A stretch of DNA of 27,621 nucleotides, taken from contig NZ_CAMXYE010000008.1 in the NCBI RefSeq assembly GCF_947253055.1, forward strand, positions 1 through 27,621, given 5' to 3'. The position numbers and the translations under genes are program-made. Shown piece after piece: positions 16,281 through 24,121 of the stretch. Source of the DNA: an uncultured Arcanobacterium sp. GTDB taxonomy: Bacteria > Actinomycetota > Actinomycetes > Actinomycetales > Actinomycetaceae. Below the pieces are notes generated by a model. That model searched no databases. It was not told the origin of the DNA and worked only from the letters and a program-made list of their open reading frames with translations. Positions within the stretch are counted from its first letter, which is position 1; each line of letters begins with the position of its first letter.

Positions 16281-17156
16281 ATGCGCGGAATAATTTTGGC
16301 AGGCGGTTCTGGAACTCGTCTACACCCAGTTACTATTGGTATTTCAAAACAATTAGTGCCGGTATACGACAAACCGATGGTTTACTATCCACTCAGCACT
16401 CTTATGCTGGCTGGTATTCAAGATATTCTCGTAATAACCACTCCTCACGATTCTGAACAATTTCAAAGATTACTTGGAGACGGTTCTCAATTTGGAATAA
16501 ATCTTTCCTACACTATCCAGCAAGAGCCAAATGGCCTTGCGCAAGCCTTTGTGCTAGGAGCAGAGCATATCGGCAACGAAGCAGCAGCTTTAGTGTTAGG
16601 CGATAATATATTCTATGGCCCTAACATGGGCACACAATTACTACGGCACACTAATCCGGATGGCGGAGCAGTATTTGCATACTATGTGCATGATCCGGAA
16701 CGCTACGGAGTAGTAGAATTTGATGAAAATTTCCAGGCTATTTCTATTGAAGAAAAACCTGCCCAGCCAAAATCCAATTTTGCTGTACCTGGACTCTATT
16801 TTTACGATAACGACGTCGTAGAAATTGCGCAAAATCTTCGCCCTTCTGCGCGCGGCGAATATGAAATAACTGATGTAAATAAAGTGTATTTGGCAGCTGG
16901 AAAACTGAAGGTAGAAGTGCTTCCACGCGGTACTGCCTGGCTGGATACCGGCACTTTTGATTCTTTAGCTGATGCGACCGCTTTTGTGCGCACGGTAGAA
17001 GCCCGGCAAGGGCTAAAAATTGGCTGCCCAGAAGAAATTGCTTGGCGCATGGGATTCTTGACCAGCGCCGAATTAGCAGAAAGAGCTGAGCCCTTACAAA
17101 AATCTGGATATGGAGCCTATCTACTAGATATTCTCCAGCGCGAACAGGGCAATTAA
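16281..17156 (+). CDS. rmlA: Glucose-1-phosphate thymidylyltransferase
   Basis: RmlA makes dTDP-glucose from glucose-1-phosphate and dTTP, the first step of dTDP-L-rhamnose synthesis in the cytoplasm. The protein starts MRGIILAGGSGTRLHPVT, the nucleotide-binding signature, followed by SKQLVPVYDKPMVYYPLSTL. Later come LGDNIFYGP (metal and nucleotide site), VVEFDENFQAISIEEKP and GTAWLDTGTFDSL. Its 291 residues match the family. A TTG at 16263 would add six residues, but the ATG at 16281 gives the standard family N-terminus and is preceded by AGGG at short spacing. The rest of the pathway is split: rmlC is about 8 kb downstream, rmlB is convergent with rmlC, and rmlD is absent from this window. 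Confidence 0.96.
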   Translation: MRGIILAGGSGTRLHPVTIGISKQLVPVYDKPMVYYPLSTLMLAGIQDILVITTPHDSEQFQRLLGDGSQFGINLSYTIQQEPNGLAQAFVLGAEHIGNEAAALVLGDNIFYGPNMGTQLLRHTNPDGGAVFAYYVHDPERYGVVEFDENFQAISIEEKPAQPKSNFAVPGLYFYDNDVVEIAQNLRPSARGEYEITDVNKVYLAAGKLKVEVLPRGTAWLDTGTFDSLADATAFVRTVEARQGLKIGCPEEIAWRMGFLTSAELAERAEPLQKSGYGAYLLDILQREQGN

Positions 17157-17201
17157 CTGGCAAAAAAGGAAAAATTAGTTAAACTTTTCAAAAAGTTATT
17201 T

Positions 17202-17228
17202 CTACTTTCCTTTACTCCTACTTTCCTT
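17202..17228. repeat. 11-base direct repeat, 16-base period, after rmlA
   Basis: CTACTTTCCTT occurs at 17202-17212 and 17218-17228 in the 272-base gap between rmlA and the transglutaminase-like gene. Apart from a weak AACTTTT/AAAAGTT hairpin nothing else stands out in that gap. Confidence 0.6.
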
Positions 17229-17428
17229 CTAACCCAAATTAGCTGAAGAAAGCTGCGCATTAATTCCTATTTTTTGGCTTTCTACCGCTGATTAAGACAC
17301 GCCCATCTAAGTAGAACTTCTCACTATTCACCCGAAAATCCACTCTGCAATTGTAGACTACTTGTGTTTTGTAAAGAGTATTAATTTTAATCCAATTAAT
17401 CCAAAGACCAGTTAGTAGGAATTAAAAG

Positions 17429-18709
17429 ATGAGAATACGCTCACTAATGAAAGCCACTGCTTCAGCGTCAATATTGCTTTTCACTATGACAGCAACGGGG
17501 ACTTTAAGCTACGCAGCATCTACTGAACATGCTAATGACCCAATGACGGAAACAGCCCCTACACTGGAAACGTCTACTCCGGAAACTGCTCCTCAGCAAG
17601 CAACCTCCACTCCGGAAACTGCTCCTCAGCAAGCAGAAAGTCAAGACTTAGAAGTTTCTTCTACCCCTAATCCAGAGGCCCAACAAACAGGAAACCCGGC
17701 TTTACGTAGCAATAATCCGGTATTGGCTAAGATTAATAGCATTAACTTTACTTGGATAGTTCGAGCCGAAGATATTGCAGTTGGTGCCGCTGTAAATGCC
17801 AATACTTCTAATCTTGAATATCGCTGGCTACAGTACGATGTTTCCAATAGGAAATGGTCAGCTATTAGTGAATGGACTACCGGTAATTGGGCATCCTGGC
17901 GATCAACTCCTGGAGTATACTGGCTGCATTTAGAAGTGCGAGATCCCAATAATCACGAAATCGTAGGGACAAAAACAATTCCATTCCAATATGCGGCAGG
18001 CACTACTCGCATTACCGGAACTTATGCAGGTTGGCAAGGCTCCAGCGTATTACTTGGGCAATCTTCTAATAATCCGAATGCTAAATTTGTAATTAAAATT
18101 TACGACGTCAATCGGCGCACTTGGGTGCAACAATTCGAAGGGCAGTGGGCTTCTTGGTATCCGGAAGAAGGAACCTACTGGACACACTACGAAGTTTATA
18201 CTTCTGATTGGCGCTTAGCCGATACTCATACCTACACTTTCGGGGTAAGTAAGGTGGTATCTGGAAATAGAGAACTTGATGCGATTTTGCAAGATTTACG
18301 CTATCGCTACCCCACCCTGGAAAGCGCTTATACATATTTAGTAAGGAATTTCCGCTACATCGGCACCCACGGGCGATGGTTTCCCCAAGGATATTTCCAA
18401 TATCAGTATGCACTAGATTTCTTCCGGAACGGAGGCGGCAATTGCTATGCTTTTGCATCAGCATTTATGTGGATGGCGCGTTCACTCGGATATGAGACTG
18501 CAAATGTGCGATTTGGTTATGCTGATAAGACTCTCAGTGCCCCTCACGGTTGGGTAGAGATACCTATGTATGGTACTACTTACATATTTGACCCAGATTT
18601 AGATATGGCAGATTTGGCACGTAGCGGCGGAAAGGCTTTCTACTTCAAGACCTACAATACTGCTCCTGTGTACTACCATGACACTAATGGGCGCCCGTTG
18701 TGGGGATAG
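17429..18709 (+). CDS. Secreted transglutaminase-like protein with two Trp/Tyr-rich repeats
   Basis: The 426-residue protein has a signal peptide (about residues 1-30, ending LSYAAS). A Pro/Thr/Glu-rich linker with a duplicated 11-residue unit TSTPETAPQQA follows. Two related beta domains lie at about 105-192 and 195-278, with the pattern YDVxxRxW...WASWxxxxGxYWxHxEV, resembling GBS-Bsp/triple-tyrosine-type surface repeats. The C-terminal domain (about 285-426) is transglutaminase-like, with cysteine in GGGNCYAFASAF, histidine in PHGWVEI and aspartate in YIFDPDLD. The order Cys-His-Asp fits the papain-like triad. No LPXTG or C-terminal membrane anchor is present. AGGA lies eight bases before the ATG. 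A role in crosslinking, peptide cleavage or wall attachment is inferred from the fold only. Confidence 0.85.
   Translation: MRIRSLMKATASASILLFTMTATGTLSYAASTEHANDPMTETAPTLETSTPETAPQQATSTPETAPQQAESQDLEVSSTPNPEAQQTGNPALRSNNPVLAKINSINFTWIVRAEDIAVGAAVNANTSNLEYRWLQYDVSNRKWSAISEWTTGNWASWRSTPGVYWLHLEVRDPNNHEIVGTKTIPFQYAAGTTRITGTYAGWQGSSVLLGQSSNNPNAKFVIKIYDVNRRTWVQQFEGQWASWYPEEGTYWTHYEVYTSDWRLADTHTYTFGVSKVVSGNRELDAILQDLRYRYPTLESAYTYLVRNFRYIGTHGRWFPQGYFQYQYALDFFRNGGGNCYAFASAFMWMARSLGYETANVRFGYADKTLSAPHGWVEIPMYGTTYIFDPDLDMADLARSGGKAFYFKTYNTAPVYYHDTNGRPLWG
17576..17635. repeat. 33-base tandem repeat in the transglutaminase-like gene
   Basis: A 33-base unit (17576-17608) is followed by an identical 27-base partial copy (17609-17635). 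Together they encode the doubled TSTPETAPQQA in the surface linker. Confidence 0.9.
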
Positions 18710-18720
18710 GGTTATTACCC

Positions 18721-18801
18721 AAAATTTGGGGTGGCCACGAAAAATAGTGAATCTTTTTAGATTAGTAGCTAACTTTAAAGCTCACTGCCACCCCTAATTT
18801 T
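18721..18801 (+). ncRNA. Candidate multi-branched RNA structure in the leader of the MBOAT gene
   Basis: AAAATTTGGGGTGGC (18721-18735) pairs with GCCACCCCTAATTTT (18787-18801) over 15 positions with one mismatch. Inside, AGTGA (18746-18750) pairs with TCACT (18782-18786), and two hairpins are possible: AATCT-TTTT-AGATT (18750-18763) and AGCT (18767-18770) with AGCT (18779-18782). Upstream, GGGT-TATT-ACCC (18709-18720) competes with pairing of ACCC to the GGGGT of the long stem. The structure fills most of the 117-base gap before the MBOAT gene, whose ATG has no Shine-Dalgarno sequence. It could be a terminator, attenuator or cis-regulatory RNA. It matches no riboswitch class I recognise. Confidence 0.4.
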
Positions 18802-18826
18802 CGGCCATTACCGCGAATAAAACATT

Positions 18827-20272
18827 ATGGTTTTCAGTTCTTTAGTTTTTATAAGTATTTTCTTGCCCCTGGTATTTCTGTTGCATACTGTAATTCCTTT
18901 TCTATGGGTAAGAAATATATTACTTATAGCTGCATCTCTAATATTTTATTCATATGGTGAGCCTATTTACATACTGCTCATGTTGGCTTCGTGTATCTTT
19001 AATTGGCTTATCGCACTACTTATCAGCAAAACCAAAAATGATACGCACCGCCGCTGGTGGCTACTTATCGGAATAATAGCGAATTTGGGCCTACTCGCTA
19101 TATTCAAATATTCCGGAATGATATTTCACACCGTCAATGCAGTAGGCAATTTCAATATGAATTTGCCGCTGATTGAGCTCCCTATAGGGATATCTTTCTA
19201 CACCTTCCAAGCCATGAGCTACACAATAGATGTATATAGAAAAATTGTGAATGCAGCGGATAATCCGTTGACAGTAATGCTCTATATTTCATTCTTTCCC
19301 CAACTTATTGCGGGCCCAATCATAAAGTATCGGGATATTGAATTACAGATTCAGCAACGAACGGTGCAAACAACAGCAGTAGCTCTCGGGCTACGCCGTT
19401 TTATAGTTGGTCTAACCAAGAAAGTAGTGATTGCTGATACTTTAGCTCTCATAGTAGATCAAATTTTTTCTGCATCTACGGCTGACGTAACTATCGGAGC
19501 AGCTTGGCTGGCCGGTATCGCCTATGCGCTACAAATTTATTTTGATTTTTCCGGATATTCCGATATGGCAATCGGTATGGCCAAAATGTTTGGTTTCTCC
19601 TTTAAAGAGAACTTTGCATACCCTTACGCTGCCGATACGATAAAAGATTTTTGGCGGCGTTGGCATATTTCTCTTTCCACTTGGTTTAAGGAATATCTCT
19701 ATATTCCACTAGGCGGTAATCGCCGCGGAAAGATCCGCACTATTTTCAATAAATACACCGTCTTTTTCCTCTGTGGTTTATGGCATGGAGCGAACTGGAC
19801 TTTTGCCGTATGGGGACTCTGCCACGGAACCTTTCTCATGCTCGAAGAGTTTATCCCAATAAAACGCTTCCCTCGCCCTATTCGGCACTTATACACACTT
19901 TTAGTAGTAATTTTTACCTTTGTGCTTTTCCGATCCGAATCATTTACCCAAGCCACCACCATGCTAAAGAAAATGATTGGTATCGGTGGAGGAGTTGAAT
20001 CTGGAAACTGGTTAATGATGAGTTTCTTCGATCCAATGACTATTTTCGTACTGATAATTGCAATATTTACGATGCTACCTACTGCTAATTGGCTGGGTAA
20101 GCTACCTTATATACGGAAAACTCTGGGAATAATTCCCGCTTCTTCCTCCTATTCTCCGGCTACAGTAGAGCCAAGAATTTGGTCATTTGTAGGTGCCTTC
20201 ATACTTTTAACAATTGATATCCTGCTATTAGCAGCAGGAGGCTATCATCCTTTTATTTACTTCAGGTTTTAA
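18827..20272 (+). CDS. MBOAT family O-acyltransferase (AlgI/PatA/DltB-like)
   Basis: MBOAT proteins move acyl groups, usually acetyl, across the membrane for transfer to exported polysaccharides. The 481-residue protein is almost entirely hydrophobic with about ten or more helices. It has family motifs PIGISFYTFQAMSYTIDVYR, FPQLIAGPIIKY, ALQIYFDFSGYSDMAIG, FWRRWHISLSTWFKEYLYIP (H280) and the catalytic-histidine segment CGLWHGANWTF (H320). The start MVFSSLVFISIFLPLVF is typical of AlgI relatives, yet no ribosome-binding site precedes it. The next gene encodes an AlgX/AlgJ-like SGNH protein 13 bases downstream, the usual partner arrangement. The substrate is probably the polysaccharide made by this locus (inference). 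Confidence 0.93.
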   Translation: MVFSSLVFISIFLPLVFLLHTVIPFLWVRNILLIAASLIFYSYGEPIYILLMLASCIFNWLIALLISKTKNDTHRRWWLLIGIIANLGLLAIFKYSGMIFHTVNAVGNFNMNLPLIELPIGISFYTFQAMSYTIDVYRKIVNAADNPLTVMLYISFFPQLIAGPIIKYRDIELQIQQRTVQTTAVALGLRRFIVGLTKKVVIADTLALIVDQIFSASTADVTIGAAWLAGIAYALQIYFDFSGYSDMAIGMAKMFGFSFKENFAYPYAADTIKDFWRRWHISLSTWFKEYLYIPLGGNRRGKIRTIFNKYTVFFLCGLWHGANWTFAVWGLCHGTFLMLEEFIPIKRFPRPIRHLYTLLVVIFTFVLFRSESFTQATTMLKKMIGIGGGVESGNWLMMSFFDPMTIFVLIIAIFTMLPTANWLGKLPYIRKTLGIIPASSSYSPATVEPRIWSFVGAFILLTIDILLLAAGGYHPFIYFRF

Positions 20273-20285
20273 CGGCAGGTAGCAA

Positions 20286-21782
20286 ATGACAATGCAGAAA
20301 AAATCCCGCAAAATACGCGATTTCATATTTATTATAATTTGCCTCTTAGCTATGCTTATTCCTAGTCTTACTATGATTTTTTCCTCTTCGCGTTGGCAAG
20401 ATGCATCGGCAAACGAGGCGGTAGCCGCTCCCACTCTCACCAAAGACGGAAAAATTAATAAAAATTTTTTACCCGAAACAGGTAAATATTTCGAACATCA
20501 TTTTCCACTGCGCGGAAAGATGATTTCTGCACTTGCGCATTTAGAAAACACTATCTTTTCCACCTCTCCTACTGATCAAGTAGTTATCGGAAAAGAAGGA
20601 TTCTTATACTACTCCGGCACTATTAACGATTATCTAGGGCGAAAGCAATTAAGTGATTCGGGAATCGAAAACGCCGCTTATAACTTAAAATTACTCGAAG
20701 AAAATTTATCTGCACAAGGTGTGCAATTATTAGTAGCAATTGTACCGAATAAAAATACTCTTTATCCGCAGTATATGCCCAGTCGCTATTTGGCAGGTGC
20801 GCGAGAAAATTCAAATCTCACTCGGCTGCAAAATGCTTTAAAAAATAAAGAAATAAAGTACGTAGATTTTACCCAACTCTTCAGTGACAGCAAAAATGTA
20901 CGTTATTTAAAAACCGATACTCATTGGGATAATCAAGGAGCATATCTAGGCGCCGAGCGCATACTCAATACGTGGAAAATACCTAATATTGCAGCTAAGC
21001 CAAAATGGCAACTAGGCTCTGGATTCACCGGTGATTTGCAGACCATGCTCTATCCCACTTCTAAAGCTAAAGAGCCAAATTGGGAAGCTACCGGTCTTAA
21101 TAGCGCCGAACCAGCCTCGAATAAACTATGGCATTATATTGGCGCCGACGCGCGCCCGGATGCTCCCGTCGATGTCACTGCTAACTTATTTCAAACCGTC
21201 GGAGCTGGGCAAAAAAATCTGTATGTATTTCGCGATTCTTTCGGGAATGCACTAGTTCCTATGCTCTCTCCAAGTTTCCACATAGTGAATTATTCTAAAT
21301 TGGTCCCCTATGATATTTCGGGTGCTCTTCGCACTCAGCCAGACTTTATACTGATTGAACGCGCTGAACGCCATATCGCATTTTTTGCCACCACTCCTCC
21401 GGAGCTGTCAATTCCGGAGCCGCCATTGACTAATTATGAATTACGGCCAGCACCTGCCCCGTTATCTAATACTATTTCTGTGCAAAAAAGTGAAAATTTT
21501 GCTGTACTAGATGGATTAATTCCTCCTGATTACCAAAATTCGGATACCGAGGTGCACGCTCGCATAATAAATTATGGTGCCAATCCGCAGGAAAGTACGG
21601 CCACTTATTACAAAGGTTTTAAAATCACCACTAAAGAAGGCTCAGACTACGGATACCGCTTCTATATCGATAATAATCTTATTAGAATGGCTGATAAGGT
21701 GGAATTTTATGTGACCAGTAAAAGTTTAGGTAAGTTTGCTTACCTTATTGAAACAATGCCTAAAAACTTATCTACAAATTAA
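20286..21782 (+). CDS. AlgX/AlgJ-like SGNH acetyltransferase (DHHW family)
   Basis: The 498-residue protein is the expected extracytoplasmic partner of the MBOAT protein, accepting acetyl groups and transferring them to glycan. It has an N-terminal signal anchor (about residues 12-32, IFIIICLLAMLIPSLTMIF). An SGNH-like fold follows: YFEHHFPLRG, IGKEGFLYYSG, VAIVPNKNTLYP, the catalytic KTDTHWDNQGAY (D211, H213) and the serine block YVFRDSFGNALVP (S318). A C-terminal region of about 120 residues has no family assignment and may bind carbohydrate. The ATG is preceded by GGCAGG and lies 13 bases after the MBOAT stop, so the two are likely co-transcribed. The 40-base gap that follows leads to the lipoprotein gene. 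Confidence 0.9.
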   Translation: MTMQKKSRKIRDFIFIIICLLAMLIPSLTMIFSSSRWQDASANEAVAAPTLTKDGKINKNFLPETGKYFEHHFPLRGKMISALAHLENTIFSTSPTDQVVIGKEGFLYYSGTINDYLGRKQLSDSGIENAAYNLKLLEENLSAQGVQLLVAIVPNKNTLYPQYMPSRYLAGARENSNLTRLQNALKNKEIKYVDFTQLFSDSKNVRYLKTDTHWDNQGAYLGAERILNTWKIPNIAAKPKWQLGSGFTGDLQTMLYPTSKAKEPNWEATGLNSAEPASNKLWHYIGADARPDAPVDVTANLFQTVGAGQKNLYVFRDSFGNALVPMLSPSFHIVNYSKLVPYDISGALRTQPDFILIERAERHIAFFATTPPELSIPEPPLTNYELRPAPAPLSNTISVQKSENFAVLDGLIPPDYQNSDTEVHARIINYGANPQESTATYYKGFKITTKEGSDYGYRFYIDNNLIRMADKVEFYVTSKSLGKFAYLIETMPKNLSTN

Positions 21783-21825
21783 AGCCAAAATAATTAATAA
21801 CTCGTAATTTTAGGAAGGATTGCGG

Positions 21826-22638
21826 ATGTACAGGGAATCGCCAAAAATGCGTACGGGATTTATAAAAATTCTCGCTTTGATTGTGTGCGGATTTTATTTA
21901 TTAAGTATGGCGGGCTGCAGCTCCGAAACAGATAAAAAAGAAACTGCGCAAAAAGCAGAAGTAAAGAAATCAGATATTGTAATCGGATCATCAGATAACA
22001 CCGCAAAACCCCTGCAAATTACTAATAAAACCGGATACGACATCAAAAGCGTAGATTACGACGTAGCCGGAGATGGAAATTTTGTAAATTTACCATTTAG
22101 TGGCGATTCCGTATTTAAAGCAGATAAAACTGCCGATCTTTGGCTACCTATTATTGATGGCACTAAAGAAGATAACTCCTCTACTGATTCAGCAGGAACA
22201 CCAGTAAATTTGAAGGAACAACGCGATCTTCGTATAACTTTTTCCGACGATAGCCAGCATGTACTTTACCGAATTGCCAAAGCAGATTATGAAAAAACAA
22301 CGGAAATCTCTCTAGAGTACTCAATAGAAGACAAAGTAATCTATATCAGTGCTAAAGATAGCACTGGCAGTACTTTTACAACTTTAGAAAATCAAAAAGC
22401 AGTGGCGGCGCAAAAAGAAAGTGAAAGAACAGCTGCCGAAGCTGCGGCGGCAGAAGAAGCTGCCCGGCAGCACGAAGCGGAACTGGCTGCACAACGCGCA
22501 GCTGAAATAGCTAGACAGCGAGCTTCTGAGCAAAGCTACACTCCTCCACGTAGCAGCAATCCGCAACCGAATAATCAAGGCACGGTACAGAAATCAGAAG
22601 ATTCGTGTATTCAACCCGGGGAAGTAAACTGGAGATAG
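21826..22638 (+). CDS. Putative lipoprotein with Ala/Glu coiled region, unknown function
   Basis: The 270-residue product has a lipoprotein signal (FIKILALIVCGFYLLSMAGC, lipobox cysteine C31). A compact beta-rich domain follows at about residues 45-180 (LQITNKTGYDIKSVDYDV, DLWLPIIDGT, LRITFSDDSQHVLYRI), which resembles lipoprotein domains that bind or present ligands but has no named family I can assign. Residues about 188-230 form an Ala/Glu/Arg-rich helix, probably coiled. The protein ends with a Pro/Asn/Ser-rich tail and a cysteine near the C-terminus (EDSCIQPGEVNWR). The ATG at 21826 has AGGAAGG seven bases upstream; a TTG two codons earlier is less likely. It follows the SGNH gene and may be part of the acetylation module (inference). 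Confidence 0.75.
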   Translation: MYRESPKMRTGFIKILALIVCGFYLLSMAGCSSETDKKETAQKAEVKKSDIVIGSSDNTAKPLQITNKTGYDIKSVDYDVAGDGNFVNLPFSGDSVFKADKTADLWLPIIDGTKEDNSSTDSAGTPVNLKEQRDLRITFSDDSQHVLYRIAKADYEKTTEISLEYSIEDKVIYISAKDSTGSTFTTLENQKAVAAQKESERTAAEAAAAEEAARQHEAELAAQRAAEIARQRASEQSYTPPRSSNPQPNNQGTVQKSEDSCIQPGEVNWR

Positions 22639-22763
22639 GTACAAATTTTTCCAAATCCTTGTATACATTTTCTTTAATAACCGCTAGTTAGCTCAGATAT
22701 TACAAAATACACAGGTGAATACATCCGCTTCTTCCTACTGAGCGACTACAATTAGGGATTACG

Positions 22764-22769
22764 TATACT
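22764..22769 (+). promoter_or_regulatory. Putative -10 for the UDP-sugar dehydrogenase gene
   Basis: TATACT lies 31 bases before the ATG, and AGGAGAGAG provides the ribosome-binding site. No good -35 is seen. The 161-base gap before this gene separates it from the acetylation genes. Confidence 0.3.
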
Positions 22770-22799
22770 TTAGATATTCGAACTAGGAGAGAGCGAAAA

Positions 22800-24101
22800 A
22801 TGCATATTGCAGTTGTCGCCATGGGAAAAATTGGTCTGCCGTTGGCTACTCAGTTTGCAGACGCCGGGCACGAAGTAATCGGTGTAGATGTAAATGCCGA
22901 AACGGTAGCAAAAATTAATCAAGGGCTAGAGCCATTTCCCGGAGAAGCACATCTGCAGGAAAAACTCGCTAAATTAGTGCCGGCTGGTCGGTTGCGGGCT
23001 ACTACTGATTATGCAGAAGCTATCCCCGGAGCAGATGTAGTGGTACTAGTAGTTCCGCTATTCGTAAATGATGAGACTTGGGATCCTGATTTTGGATGGA
23101 TGGATGCCGCTACTAAATCTTTAGCTGCTCATCTCACTCCCAATACGCTAATTTCTTATGAAACTACTTTGCCAGTAGGCACTACGCGCAACCGTTGGAA
23201 GCCTATGATTGAGGAAATTTCCGGCCTGCGGGAAGGAAAAGACTTCCACTTAGTGTTCTCTCCGGAGCGAGTGCTTACGGGGCGGGTATTTCAAGATTTA
23301 CGCCGTTATCCGAAACTAGTGGGCGGGCTTTCTCCTGCTGGCACCGCAAAAGCAATTAAATTCTATGAATCTGTGCTCACTTTTGATAAGCGCGAGGATT
23401 TGCCACAACCAAATGGCGTCTGGGATATGGGTAATGCGGAAGCGGCCGAGATGGCAAAGCTGGCGGAGACTACTTATCGGGATGTGAATATTGGGCTCGC
23501 TAATCAATTTGCGGTATATGCCGATAAAGCGGGTATTGATGTGCAGCGCGTAATTAATGCCTGCAATTCTCAGCCTTATTCACATATTCATTTCCCTGGC
23601 ATTGCGGTAGGAGGGCATTGTATACCGGTGTATCCGCGGCTCTATCTCTCTACTGATCCAGATGCTTCTATTGTGCGTACAGCTCGTAAATTCAATGCGG
23701 GTATGCCGGCTTATGTGGTAGAGCGGGTCGCCGAGGTGATGGGAGATTTACGCGATCAAAAAGTAGCTGTATTAGGCGCCTCTTATCGCGGTGGCGTAAA
23801 AGAGACTGCTTTTTCGGGAGTATTCGCTACCGTGAGCGAATTAGAAAAGCGCGGCGCAAAAGTAGCGGTGCACGATCCAATGTTTAGCGATAGTGAATTG
23901 GCTAAATTCGGTTGGAAAGCTTATCACCTAGGCACAGAAGTAGATGCAGTAATAGTGCAGGCAGATCATAAAAAATATCGCACAATTTCTGCGCAAGATT
24001 TCCCCGGTATTAAGGTGCTTTTTGATGGCCGGCGCATAACTGATCCCGCGCTGTGGGCAGGTACTCCGCGGCTGGTAATCGGCAGCAGTATTCAGAAATA
24101 G
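22800..24101 (+). CDS. UDP-sugar 6-dehydrogenase (UDP-glucose/UDP-ManNAc dehydrogenase family)
   Basis: The enzyme oxidises the C6 hydroxyl of a UDP-sugar to the uronic acid with two NAD+. The 433 residues have the N-terminal Rossmann start HIAVVAMGKIGLPLATQFAD, FSPERV (153-158), the central AEMAKLAETTYRDVNIGLAN with the catalytic lysine (K220), and the active-site cysteine C274 in GIAVGGHCIPVYP. The C-terminal domain includes VAVLGASYRGGVKETAFSG. The GGHCIPVYP sequence fits the WecC/TviB group (UDP-N-acetyl-hexosamine dehydrogenases) at least as well as UDP-glucose dehydrogenase, so the exact substrate is open. Usual GxGYVG is replaced by AMGKIG. The gene is 20 bases ahead of the rhamnosyltransferase gene and likely shares its transcript. 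Confidence 0.9.
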   Translation: MHIAVVAMGKIGLPLATQFADAGHEVIGVDVNAETVAKINQGLEPFPGEAHLQEKLAKLVPAGRLRATTDYAEAIPGADVVVLVVPLFVNDETWDPDFGWMDAATKSLAAHLTPNTLISYETTLPVGTTRNRWKPMIEEISGLREGKDFHLVFSPERVLTGRVFQDLRRYPKLVGGLSPAGTAKAIKFYESVLTFDKREDLPQPNGVWDMGNAEAAEMAKLAETTYRDVNIGLANQFAVYADKAGIDVQRVINACNSQPYSHIHFPGIAVGGHCIPVYPRLYLSTDPDASIVRTARKFNAGMPAYVVERVAEVMGDLRDQKVAVLGASYRGGVKETAFSGVFATVSELEKRGAKVAVHDPMFSDSELAKFGWKAYHLGTEVDAVIVQADHKKYRTISAQDFPGIKVLFDGRRITDPALWAGTPRLVIGSSIQK

Positions 24102-24121
24102 AAAATTTCGATGGGCGAAAA

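Noticed and set aside
22684..22725. tRNA-like segment (TTAGCTCAG)
   Set aside because: It has a D-arm-like string only; no anticodon stem, no T-loop and no pairing acceptor stem.
24053..24121. Upstream GTG start for wbbL
   Set aside because: It overlaps the dehydrogenase gene and adds 23 residues unrelated to the GT-A fold start.
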